From NCBI GenBank assembly GCA_021821585.1, contig JAKACF010000025.1, positions 1-16,999 on the forward strand: a DNA stretch of 16,999 nucleotides. Reading direction: 5' to 3'. The notes beneath the pieces are model-generated. The model did not search any database, was not told the origin of the DNA, and saw nothing but the letters and a program-made list of their open reading frames with translations. This document shows, in pieces, positions 1-6,320 of the stretch (within the stretch, counting starts at the first letter, position 1; every line of letters begins with the position of its first letter). The stretch is from Actinomycetes bacterium (GTDB lineage: Bacteria > Actinomycetota > Acidimicrobiia > Acidimicrobiales > Bog-793). Made by a program: the position numbers and the translations under genes.

Positions 1-421
1 CGCCCACTCCCTGGAAGACGCGCATGACGATGAGCCAGAGCGCCCCCGCCGTGCCGTGCAGCCAGGTGAGGGCGAGCAGGATCGAGAAGACGCTGAAGAC
101 GGCGAAGCCGAGGTTGTACATGCGGACGCGGCCGAACATGTCGCCGAGGCGGCCGAAGCTCACGACGAGCACGCTCGTCACCACGGAGAAGCCCATGAGC
201 AGCCAGAGGAAGTAGCTCGAGTTGCCCGGGGTGAGCGGGTTGAGCCGGATCCCGCGGAAGATGTTGGGAAGGGCGATGAGGATGATGGACTGGTTGATGA
301 CCACCATCAGCATGCCGAGCGTCGTGTTGGAGAGGGTGAGCCACTTCCCCTTGTAGGGGTCGTCCTTCTTCGCCGTCGCGGCGCCCCCCGGCGCCTCGGC
401 GAGCCCGTCGCGTCCTGTCAT
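1..421 (-). CDS. MFS transporter, DHA2-like, N-terminal part (runs off left edge)
   Basis: This is a proton-driven exporter of the major facilitator superfamily in the inner membrane, of the 14-TM EmrB/QacA type; its substrate cannot be read from sequence. About 140 residues are present. A short polar N-terminus leads into TM1 at about residues 32-51. TM2 is at about 70-89, followed by the loop motif GRLGDMFGRV at 90-99, a textbook MFS motif A, and then TM3 and the start of TM4, where the window ends. TM1 has an N-Q pair where many DHA2 proteins have an Asp. As I recall, this is typical of one large actinobacterial subfamily. The ATG at 421-419 is the first start after the arsC stop, with 39 bp between them. 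No Shine-Dalgarno is visible. It could be read through from the arsenic operon or use its own promoter, because two palindromes lie in the gap. The family is sure and the role is open. Confidence 0.88.
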   Translation of the reverse strand, partial: MTGRDGLAEAPGGAATAKKDDPYKGKWLTLSNTTLGMLMVVINQSIILIALPNIFRGIRLNPLTPGNSSYFLWLLMGFSVVTSVLVVSFGRLGDMFGRVRMYNLGFAVFSVFSILLALTWLHGTAGALWLIVMRVFQGVG

Positions 422-425
422 GCAC

Positions 426-463
426 TTAACGTTAACGGAAAACCATATCTGACGTTCACGTCA
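426..463 (-). promoter_or_regulatory. Two palindromes between arsC and the MFS gene (putative operator)
   Basis: The 39-bp gap is AT-rich for this genome. It holds a perfect 10-bp palindrome, TTAACGTTAA, at 426-435. It also holds a perfect inverted repeat, TGACGT-N2-ACGTCA, at 450-463, which includes the arsC stop codon. Between them, on the minus strand, is a possible -10 box TATGGT (447-442). I found no convincing -35. The dyads are seen directly; a TetR- or MarR-like regulator controlling the exporter is inference. Confidence 0.45.
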
Positions 464-895
464 AGTGAGAGAGGCCTCCCCCTCCGGTGGACCGGCGGCG
501 AGGCGGCCGACGAGCTGGCGCACCCGGCCGGCGATGTCGTCGCGGATCGAGCGGACGGTCTCGACCGGCTTGCCGGCCGGGTCCTCGACGTCCCAGTCGA
601 GGTGCAGGCTGCCCGGGTAGATCGGGCAGGCGTCGCCGCAGCCCATCGTGACCACGACGTCGGCCGAGCGTGCCGCCTCGTCGGACAGGGCGGTCGGCCT
701 GGCCGCGGAGAGGTCGATCCCGATCTCGGCCATGACCGAGACGACGGCGGGGTGCAACTCGGCGGCAGGCTCGGAGCCGGCGGAGGCGACCCGGAGCCGT
801 CCGGCCGCCTCCCGCTCGAGGAGGGCGGCGGCCATCTGGGAGCGTCCGGCATTGTGGACGCAGACGAACAGGACGACCGGAGGGCTCTGGCTCAC
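461..895 (-). CDS. arsC: Arsenate reductase, LMW-PTP fold (ArsC)
   Basis: This cytoplasmic enzyme reduces As(V) to As(III), which the ACR3 pump encoded just upstream can then export. It has 144 residues, the usual length. The phosphatase-like P-loop C-x5-R-S is at 12-19 (VHNAGRS after nucleophile Cys12, with Arg18). A second redox-active Cys pair, Cys86 and Cys90, sits in the TMGCGDACP stretch. The Asp-Pro at 105-106 matches the general-acid loop. The start is GTG at 895-893 and overlaps the arsB stop TGA (894-892) as GTGA, so translation is probably coupled. The Cys86-x3-Cys90 spacing differs from the longer spacing of the S. aureus-type thioredoxin-coupled enzymes. It resembles actinobacterial forms, so the reductant (thioredoxin or mycothiol/mycoredoxin) is left open. 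The family call is secure. Confidence 0.94.
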   Translation of the reverse strand: MSQSPPVVLFVCVHNAGRSQMAAALLEREAAGRLRVASAGSEPAAELHPAVVSVMAEIGIDLSAARPTALSDEAARSADVVVTMGCGDACPIYPGSLHLDWDVEDPAGKPVETVRSIRDDIAGRVRQLVGRLAAGPPEGEASLT

Positions 896-2010
896 GGCTG
901 CTCCACCGCTGCAACCGTGCCAACCGGTCGGAACAGCCTCCGGCTCGCCGCGAGCGAGACGTAGACGAGCGAGACGAGGACGGGGACCTCGATGAGCGGG
1001 CCGACGACGCCCGCCAGGGCCTCGCCGCTCGTCACCCCGAACACCCCGATGGCGACGGCGATGGCGAGCTCGAAGTTGTTGCCGGCCGCGGTGAAGGCGA
1101 GCGTGGCGGTGCGCGGGTAGCCGAGGCGCAGGGCCCGGCCGAGCGCGAACGAGCCGAACCACATGAGCCCGAAGTAGGCGACGAGCGGGAGCGCGATGCG
1201 GGCGACGTCGCCCGGCCGGCTCGTGATGGTCCGCCCCTGCAGGGCGAACAGGACGACGATCGTGTAGAGGAGCCCGTAGAGGGCGAAGGGGCCGAGGCGG
1301 GGCAGCAGCCTCGACTCGTACCACTCCCTCCCCCGGGCCCTCTCTCCCACGAGGCGGGTGAGGGCGCCGGCGACGAGCGGGACGCCGAGGAAGATCGCCA
1401 CCGTCTCGGCGATCCTCGCGAAGGACAGGTGGAGCCCCGCCCCCGGGAGGCCGAGCCAGTGCGGGAGCAGCCCGAGGTAGAAGTAGGCGAGCAGGGAGAA
1501 GGCGGCGATCTGGAACAGCGAGTTGAGGGCGACGAGGACGGCGGCGGCCTCCCGGTCCCCGCAGGAGAGCTCGTTCCAGACGAGGACCATGGCGATGCAG
1601 CGGGCGAGGCCGACGATGACGAGGCCGGTGCGGTAGGCGGGCTCGTCGGGGAGGAGCAGCCACGCCAGGCTGAACATGACCGCCGGGCCGACCACCCAGT
1701 TCATGACGAGCGAGGCCACGAGCAGGCGCCGGTCCCTCGTGACCGTCTGGAGCCTGCCGTAGCGGACCTTGGCGAGGACCGGGTACATCATGACGAGCAG
1801 GCCGAGGAAGATCGGGAGCGACGTCCCCGAGGAGACCTGGACCGAGTCGAGCACCCGGGCGCTTCCCGGGACGAGCCGTCCGAGGCCGAGGCCGGCCGCC
1901 ATGGCGAGGAGGATCCAGGCGGGGAGGAAGCGGTCGAGCACCGACAGGCGGCCGACGACGGCCTGCGCGCCCGCCCGCCGGCCCCCGTCGAGGACGCTCG
2001 CCTCGCTCAC
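892..2010 (-). CDS. arsB: ACR3-family arsenite efflux permease
   Basis: This integral membrane arsenite antiporter of the ACR3 family (BART superfamily) extrudes As(III) made by ArsC. It has 372 residues with about ten hydrophobic segments starting at about residue 28. Family hallmarks are Cys138 in the GLARCIAMVLVWN stretch, the conserved TM4 cysteine, and Glu314 in the AGNNFELAIAVAIG stretch. Both are the residues known to be essential in characterised Acr3 proteins. The chosen start is GTG at 2010-2008, preceded by GGAG with a 6-nt spacer. An upstream extension in the same frame reads into arsI and lacks any ACR3 similarity. The gap from the arsI stop is 28 bp, and the stop overlaps the arsC start. 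It is expected to be co-transcribed with arsI and arsC under ArsR. Confidence 0.94.
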   Translation of the reverse strand: MSEASVLDGGRRAGAQAVVGRLSVLDRFLPAWILLAMAAGLGLGRLVPGSARVLDSVQVSSGTSLPIFLGLLVMMYPVLAKVRYGRLQTVTRDRRLLVASLVMNWVVGPAVMFSLAWLLLPDEPAYRTGLVIVGLARCIAMVLVWNELSCGDREAAAVLVALNSLFQIAAFSLLAYFYLGLLPHWLGLPGAGLHLSFARIAETVAIFLGVPLVAGALTRLVGERARGREWYESRLLPRLGPFALYGLLYTIVVLFALQGRTITSRPGDVARIALPLVAYFGLMWFGSFALGRALRLGYPRTATLAFTAAGNNFELAIAVAIGVFGVTSGEALAGVVGPLIEVPVLVSLVYVSLAASRRLFRPVGTVAAVEQP

Positions 2011-2038
2011 CGCGCTCTCCGGCGGGCAGTCGGTCCGC

Positions 2039-2491
2039 TCAGCAGCATGCCGGCTCCACCTGGCCCTCGGGAGGAGCGAGCGTCTCCTCCTGACAGCACG
2101 AGGTCGCTCCGGCCGGGCCCTCCTCCTCGTCGGCGAGCACGGTGTAGACCTCCCACGGCTCGCCCGACGGACCGTGCACCCACACCTTGTCCTGCACGGC
2201 ATGACAGCAAGTCGTCTCGCTCTCCTCGGCCACCTCGAGGCCTGCTCCGGCGAGCCGCCGGGTGGCCGCCGCGACCTCGTCGGTGTCGTCCACCTCGATC
2301 CCGAGGTGGTTGAGGCTCCCTCCGGCTGCTGCCTCGCCCTCGAACAGCACGAGCTTGAGGGGCGGGTCGGCGACGGCGAAGTTGGCATAGCCCGGCCGCA
2401 GTTTGCGGGGTGGGGTTCCAAAGAGCGTCGAGTAGAACTCGACCGCCTCGCCGAGGTCGGCGACGTTCAGCGCGAGCTGGATCCGGGACAT
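2039..2491 (-). CDS. arsI: ArsI/CadI-type VOC dioxygenase (organoarsenical C-As lyase or metal-induced protein)
   Basis: This is a vicinal-oxygen-chelate (glyoxalase/bleomycin-resistance fold) protein, 150 residues. ArsI enzymes use Fe(II) and O2 to cleave the C-As bond of trivalent methyl- or aromatic arsenicals; CadI homologues are Cd/As-induced. The segments LRPGYANFAV (31-40) and PPLKLVLFEG (43-52) are diagnostic of the family. His62 (LNHLGIEV) and Glu114 (EPWEVYTVL) fit two metal ligands. The position of the first metal His of Bacillus ArsI is Gln5 here, as in CadI-like members, so catalysis is less certain. The vicinal Cys95-Cys96 (TTCCHAVQDKVWV) is the arsenic-binding pair. Two more Cys-Cys pairs occur at 132-133 and at the very C-terminus, 149-150. 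The start at 2491 has AGGAGG with a 7-nt spacer. It is the first gene of the arsI-arsB-arsC operon. Confidence 0.88.
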   Translation of the reverse strand: MSRIQLALNVADLGEAVEFYSTLFGTPPRKLRPGYANFAVADPPLKLVLFEGEAAAGGSLNHLGIEVDDTDEVAAATRRLAGAGLEVAEESETTCCHAVQDKVWVHGPSGEPWEVYTVLADEEEGPAGATSCCQEETLAPPEGQVEPACC

Positions 2492-2508
2492 CGGCCTGCC
2501 TCCTGGTA

Positions 2509-2528
2509 GCATCGATCTCTGTCGATGC
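2509..2528. promoter_or_regulatory. ArsR operator: 7-bp perfect inverted repeat
   Basis: The dyad is GCATCGA-N6-TCGATGC, perfect over 7+7 bases. It lies in the arsI/arsR divergent gap, just upstream of the arsI Shine-Dalgarno and around the likely arsI transcription start. The ATCGA-N6-TCGAT core resembles operators of actinobacterial ArsR/SmtB repressors. Binding there would block arsI-arsB-arsC until As(III) binds ArsR. Confidence 0.75.
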
Positions 2529-2532
2529 GTTG

Positions 2533-2561
2533 ATGATGCTCGATACATCCATAGTTGTCAA
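2533..2561 (-). promoter_or_regulatory. arsI-arsB-arsC promoter
   Basis: On the minus strand a perfect -35 box TTGACA (2561-2556) is followed after 17 bp by CATCAT (2538-2533), which matches 4 of 6 consensus -10 bases. Transcription would start near 2526, inside the operator dyad, a classic repressor arrangement. The -35 box overlaps the sequence just before the arsR coding region. Confidence 0.6.
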
Positions 2562-2572
2562 TGGGAGGCGGC

Positions 2573-2929
2573 ATGAGACGGACACCGGTCCTCGAGGCGC
2601 CGGAGCTGACCGGCGGAGAGGTGTGCTGCCCGTCGGTGCTGGCGGCGCCGCTCGATCCGGCGCCGGCTGGCGCCCTCGCTCAGGGCTTCGGTGCCCTGGC
2701 CGACCCGGTGCGGCTCCGGCTGCTCTCCATGCTCGCCGCCGCCCCCGCCGGGGAGGTGTGCGTCTGCGACTTCGTCGGCCCGCTCGGGAGGTCCCAGCCG
2801 ACCGTCTCCCACCACCTGAAGGTCCTGGCCGAGGCGGGCCTCGTCAGGGGTGAGCGCCGTGGGAAGTGGGTCTGGTACTCCCTCCAGCGCGACCGCCTCG
2901 CCGAGCTGCGTGGCGCGCTCGAGGGCTGA
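2573..2929 (+). CDS. arsR: ArsR/SmtB-family arsenic-responsive repressor
   Basis: This winged-helix repressor of the divergent arsenic operon has 118 residues. The helix-turn-helix region is at about 44-100: ALADPVRLRLLSML, then SQPTVSHHLKVLAEAGLV as recognition helix, then the wing RGERRGKWVWYSL. Candidate As(III) ligands are a vicinal Cys18-Cys19 pair near the N-terminus and Cys63-x-Cys65 in the EVCVCDF segment. The N-terminal CC plus one later Cys is the arrangement described for Corynebacterium glutamicum ArsR. The start at ATG 2573 has GGGAGG with a 4-nt spacer. ATG 2561 and TTG 2555 are in frame but have no ribosome site and overlap the arsI promoter. It probably also represses itself through the shared operator at 2509-2528. 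Confidence 0.92.
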   Translation: MRRTPVLEAPELTGGEVCCPSVLAAPLDPAPAGALAQGFGALADPVRLRLLSMLAAAPAGEVCVCDFVGPLGRSQPTVSHHLKVLAEAGLVRGERRGKWVWYSLQRDRLAELRGALEG

Positions 2930-2940
2930 GGCCGGCGACC

Positions 2941-2969
2941 GGCCGGCCGTCTCTCGACGGCTGCCGGCC
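2941..2969 (+). terminator. GC-rich hairpin after arsR (possible terminator)
   Basis: GGCCGG-CCGTC pairs with GACGG-CTG-CCGGCC: a 5-bp inner stem with a TCTC loop, a 3-nt bulge, and a 6-bp outer stem. It begins 12 bp after the arsR stop and ends 28 bp before the DUF4118 gene. No U-tract follows, so termination may be partial and arsR may read through into the next gene. Confidence 0.4.
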
Positions 2970-2997
2970 GCACCGGCGGGTCATTTAGGCTGAGGCG

Positions 2998-3903
2998 ATG
3001 ACGCGAGGTGCAGGAGGCCGGCGCTCCCCGGTCGTCGCCGTCGCCGGGACAGCCGCCTCGCTCCTCGTCCCCTTCGTCCTCGCCCTCGGCTTCGTCCCGC
3101 TGCGCTCGCGGCTTCCGAACGTCGACCTCGCCCTGCTGCTCGTGGTGGCGGTCGGGGCGATGGGACTCTCCGGCGCCCGGCACCTCGTCGTCGTCGGGGC
3201 GGTCTCTGCCGCCTTCTGGTTCGAGTTCTTCGACACCGTCCCCTACGACCGCCTCGCCATCGCCCGCAACCCGGACGTCGAGACGACCGTCGTGCTGGCG
3301 GTCGTGGCCGCCCTCGTCGGCGAGCTCACCGTCCGGCTGAGCGCCAGCCGTCGGGCGGGCCGGGAGCGTGACCGGGGGCTCGCCACGATCCGCAGCGCGG
3401 CCCAGCTCGTGGCGAGCGGCGAGGAGCTCGTCCGGGTCCTCGAGGCGGTCGTGGCGGACCTCTCGCGGGTCCTTCGGCTCTCGTCGTGCCGCTTCGAGGC
3501 CGACGAGGCCGCCGCCCGACCGCGACTCGAGCAGAACGGCCTGTTCCTCGCTCCCGACGGCGCCGTGCTCGACCGGGCGCCGGAGGGCCCGTTCGAGGTC
3601 GAGCTCCCCGTCGTGGTGCAGGGGGAGCGGATCGGCTGCTTCGTGCTCGGCCTCGAGGGCGAGCTGCCCGGGCGCGAGCTTCGCGTCTTCGCCCTCACCC
3701 TCGCCGACAACGTCGGCGCCGCCTTCCTCGCCCAGGCCCCTCCCCCGCTCCCGCCTGGCTCTGGCCCCGGGCCGCTGCTGCGCCTCCTCGGAGGCCAGGC
3801 GGACCCGCCGGCCCGCCTCCCGGGCGGGGCCGCCGAGCGGATCGGTCCGAAGACTCAGGAGACGGCCGGCTTCTCCCTAAAGGAGGGCGTGGCGAACCGG
3901 TAG
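2998..3903 (+). CDS. DUF4118/KdpD-like membrane sensor with GAF-like domain, no kinase
   Basis: This 301-residue membrane protein has four hydrophobic segments at about 13-33, 41-60, 62-79 and 96-113. The first pair is joined by the short RSRLPNVDLALLLVVAV stretch. The pattern, including FWFEFFDTVPYDRLAI, matches the DUF4118 4-TM module of the K+ sensor kinase KdpD. A helical linker (about 115-145) leads to a GAF-like alpha/beta region (about 145-245, with VELPVVVQGERIGCFVLGL as its beta core). A Pro-rich tail ends the protein. No HisKA or HATPase motifs and no Usp-like KdpD N-domain are present, so it is a stand-alone sensor or scaffold, not a kinase. The ATG start has only a weak GAGG upstream. 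It lies 68 bp after arsR. Its last 49 bp overlap, convergently, the end of the KimA-like permease gene. A potassium or turgor role is inferred. Confidence 0.78.
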   Translation: MTRGAGGRRSPVVAVAGTAASLLVPFVLALGFVPLRSRLPNVDLALLLVVAVGAMGLSGARHLVVVGAVSAAFWFEFFDTVPYDRLAIARNPDVETTVVLAVVAALVGELTVRLSASRRAGRERDRGLATIRSAAQLVASGEELVRVLEAVVADLSRVLRLSSCRFEADEAAARPRLEQNGLFLAPDGAVLDRAPEGPFEVELPVVVQGERIGCFVLGLEGELPGRELRVFALTLADNVGAAFLAQAPPPLPPGSGPGPLLRLLGGQADPPARLPGGAAERIGPKTQETAGFSLKEGVANR

Positions 3904-6278
3904 CTCGGGTTGGTGATGGCAAGCCGGCCGTCGTAGCGGCCGACCATGCCCTCGACCACGAGGACCGTCCCGACCTCGATGCCGGGGACGTGCCGCCGTC
4001 CGACGAAGACGACGTTCACCGCGCCGGTTCCGTCGACGAGGGTGCACTCGAGGGTCTGCAGGCCTGACCAGGGCTGCACCCGCATGGCCCGGATCTTGCC
4101 GGCGATCGTGGCCCGGCGCCGGTAGGTGAGCTCGCCGATCGGCGTCGTCTCGTCCATGACTTCGATTCTGCCGTCCGCCGCGCCGCTCTGCCGCCGTTTG
4201 GGTCGTTCCGGTGCCCGCCGCGGGGCCCTCGACTCCTCTGTCCCGTCGGCGTCCACCGCCTGGGCGGCGACGCGGCGGTGGCGGAGGTGGCCCGCCACGT
4301 TGAACGGGGCGATGGTGGCGCTCACGTTCGGGACGGTGCTGAGCGCCGTGACGAGGCGGTCGGCGGTGTTCGAGTGGAGCAGCCGGTTGGCGAAGCCGGA
4401 GTAGATCCGCCTCGGCAGCACCACGGTCACCTCTGTCTCGCCGTCGGCGGCGAGCGACGCCGTCATCTCGGCGGCCGCCTTCATGAGCCGGCGGTCGGGG
4501 CACTCGACGAGCTCGAGCGGGATCCGGAACCGGCCGAGCTCGCGCCAGTGGCGCGAGAGCGTGACCGCCCGCTCCGGCTCGAGGACGAAATGGACCGCCC
4601 GGACGCTCTCGGGTGGCGCCAGGGTGCGGGCGAGCTGGATGGCGCGTGCGGTGGCGAGGTCGAGGCTGTCGACGAGGACGAGCACGACGTGGTGCTTCAG
4701 CAGCGGGCGGTCGCTCGAGGCGTCGTCGGTGTCCTCGGCGAGGACCCGGCGCTCCTCGCTGTAGCGGCGGTTCGTCCGGGTGAGCACGAAGACGATGAGG
4801 GGGATGCAGACGACGACGAGCCAGGCGCCGCGCGAGAACTCGGTCACCACGAAGATCAAGGTGACCGCCACGCTCGCCACGAAGGCGCTGGCGGCGACGA
4901 GGAGGTGGCGGCGCCGGTGGGGGGAGTCGTGGGTGAGGTGGTACTTGGTCATGCCGGCACCCGCCATCGAGAAGCCGGTGAAGACCGTGCAGGCGTACAG
5001 CGGGATGAGCGAGGCGACCTGCGCCCTCGTGACGACGAGCAGGAGCGCCGAGACGAAGGTGAGGGCGTAGATCCCGTTCGAGTAGACGAGGCGGTGGCCA
5101 CGGGTGCGGAGCGGGCGCGGCAGGTAGGAGTCCGAGGCGATGAAGTTCACGAGGAGGGGGAAGCCGTTGTAGCTCGTGTTGGCCCCGAGGATCAGGATGA
5201 GGGCCGTGCTCAGCTGGAGCGAGTAGTAGGCCATCTGCCCGGCCGTGCCGGCCCCGAAGACGATCCGCCCGATCTCGCTCAGGACCGTCGGGGTGCCGGA
5301 GATGAAGGGGACGGCATGGGTGAGAGCGGCCAGCACCGAGACCGAGAGGAACATGGCCCCGAGGATCGAGGCCATGAGCAGCAGCGTCGAGCGGGCGTTG
5401 CGGACCGTCGGGTCCCGGAAGACCGGGACGGCGTTGGAGATGGCCTCCATGCCGGTCATCGCCGAGCCGCCGTTGGCGAAGCCGCGCAGGAACAGGAAGA
5501 CGCCGGCGCCGAACAGCAGCCCCGAGCCCTCGTTGCCGATCGGGACGTGGCCCGAGGCGGCGAGCGGGTAGTGGGCGAGGTGGCCGGAGAGGAGCAACCG
5601 GCCGAAGCCGATGAGCGCCAGCAACGCCATGCTGGCGAGGAACCAGTAGGTCGGCACGGCGAAGATCCGCCCCGCCTCGCGGATGCCCCGGAGGTTGCCG
5701 TAGGTGAGCACGAGCACGCAGGCGATCGACAGCTCGACGGGATAGGGCGAGAGGACGGGGAAGGCGGAGATGACCGCGTCGACCCCGGCCGCCACCGAGA
5801 CGGCGACCGTGAGGACGTAGCTGAGCAGCAGCGAGGCCCCGGGGATCTGCGCGACGGCGAAGCCGAAGTTCTCCCGGCTCACGACGTACGAACCGCCCGA
5901 GACGGGGTAGGTCTCGACGACCTGGCGGTAGCACAGGCAGACCACGCCGAGGACGACGAGCAGGAGACCGGTGACCGGCGTGAGGAGGACGAAGGCGCCG
6001 AGCCCGGCGGCGGGGAGCAGGATCCGCAGCACCGACTCGCTCGCGTAGGCGCACGACGACATCACGTCCGAGGAGAGGACCGCGAGGGCGATCGGCCGGC
6101 TGAGGCGCTCGGAGTGCAGGTCCTCGGAGGTGAGCGGGCGACCGAGGAGGCGGCGCTTCAGGCGGTAGCCGCGGCGCTCCGGCAGCAACCGGTCGGCTGG
6201 CGCCGTCGGCGAGGGCGGGGCGGCGAGCCACTGCGGCTGCGGTGCTCCCTCGCCTGTCAGTCGCCCACCGACGTCCAT
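3855..6278 (-). CDS. KimA-like APC permease with USP-like and C-terminal OB-fold domains
   Basis: This inner-membrane cation or amino-acid permease has 807 residues. Residues 60-505 hold about 12 TM segments of the APC superfamily and closely follow the K+/H+ symporter KimA of Bacillus subtilis. Matching stretches include LSSDVMSSCAYASES (68-82), YPVSGGSYVVSRENFG (124-139), SVAAGVDAVISAFP (161-174) and GMEAISNAVPVFRDP (276-290). Asp71, Tyr78 and Asp167 align with residues that bind K+ in KimA, as I recall. Residues 528-660 form a USP-like cytoplasmic domain, as in KimA. A charged linker (661-710) then leads to an OB-fold (712-795, from IGELTYRRRATIAGKIRAM through ECTLVDGTG to NPSYRF), which KimA lacks. 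The start ATG 6278 has no clear ribosome site. The gene is 42 bp downstream of an MFS gene. Potassium import is likely, but amino-acid transport remains possible. Confidence 0.86.
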   Translation of the reverse strand: MDVGGRLTGEGAPQPQWLAAPPSPTAPADRLLPERRGYRLKRRLLGRPLTSEDLHSERLSRPIALAVLSSDVMSSCAYASESVLRILLPAAGLGAFVLLTPVTGLLLVVLGVVCLCYRQVVETYPVSGGSYVVSRENFGFAVAQIPGASLLLSYVLTVAVSVAAGVDAVISAFPVLSPYPVELSIACVLVLTYGNLRGIREAGRIFAVPTYWFLASMALLALIGFGRLLLSGHLAHYPLAASGHVPIGNEGSGLLFGAGVFLFLRGFANGGSAMTGMEAISNAVPVFRDPTVRNARSTLLLMASILGAMFLSVSVLAALTHAVPFISGTPTVLSEIGRIVFGAGTAGQMAYYSLQLSTALILILGANTSYNGFPLLVNFIASDSYLPRPLRTRGHRLVYSNGIYALTFVSALLLVVTRAQVASLIPLYACTVFTGFSMAGAGMTKYHLTHDSPHRRRHLLVAASAFVASVAVTLIFVVTEFSRGAWLVVVCIPLIVFVLTRTNRRYSEERRVLAEDTDDASSDRPLLKHHVVLVLVDSLDLATARAIQLARTLAPPESVRAVHFVLEPERAVTLSRHWRELGRFRIPLELVECPDRRLMKAAAEMTASLAADGETEVTVVLPRRIYSGFANRLLHSNTADRLVTALSTVPNVSATIAPFNVAGHLRHRRVAAQAVDADGTEESRAPRRAPERPKRRQSGAADGRIEVMDETTPIGELTYRRRATIAGKIRAMRVQPWSGLQTLECTLVDGTGAVNVVFVGRRHVPGIEVGTVLVVEGMVGRYDGRLAITNPSYRFATPSFREKPAVS

Positions 6279-6320
6279 TCGCGAGGACGTTAGCCCGCTG
6301 GCGCCGGTGCCGAGGAGAAC

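Noticed and set aside
461..1663. A single 400-residue minus-strand frame covering arsC and part of arsB, as if a fusion
   Set aside because: The part upstream of 895 is a shadow of arsB with no ACR3 motifs. The ArsC domain starts at the GTG overlapping the arsB stop.
2998..3903. Calling the DUF4118 protein a KdpD sensor kinase
   Set aside because: No H-box, N, G1 or G2 kinase motifs are present. The protein ends in a Pro-rich tail after the GAF-like region.
4278..6293. 671-codon open frame on the plus strand opposite the permease gene
   Set aside because: The translation is a Glu/Asp/Gly/Arg/Val-rich run with no domains. It is the mirror of the GC-rich coding frame of the real permease, whose TM pattern and motifs are unmistakable.
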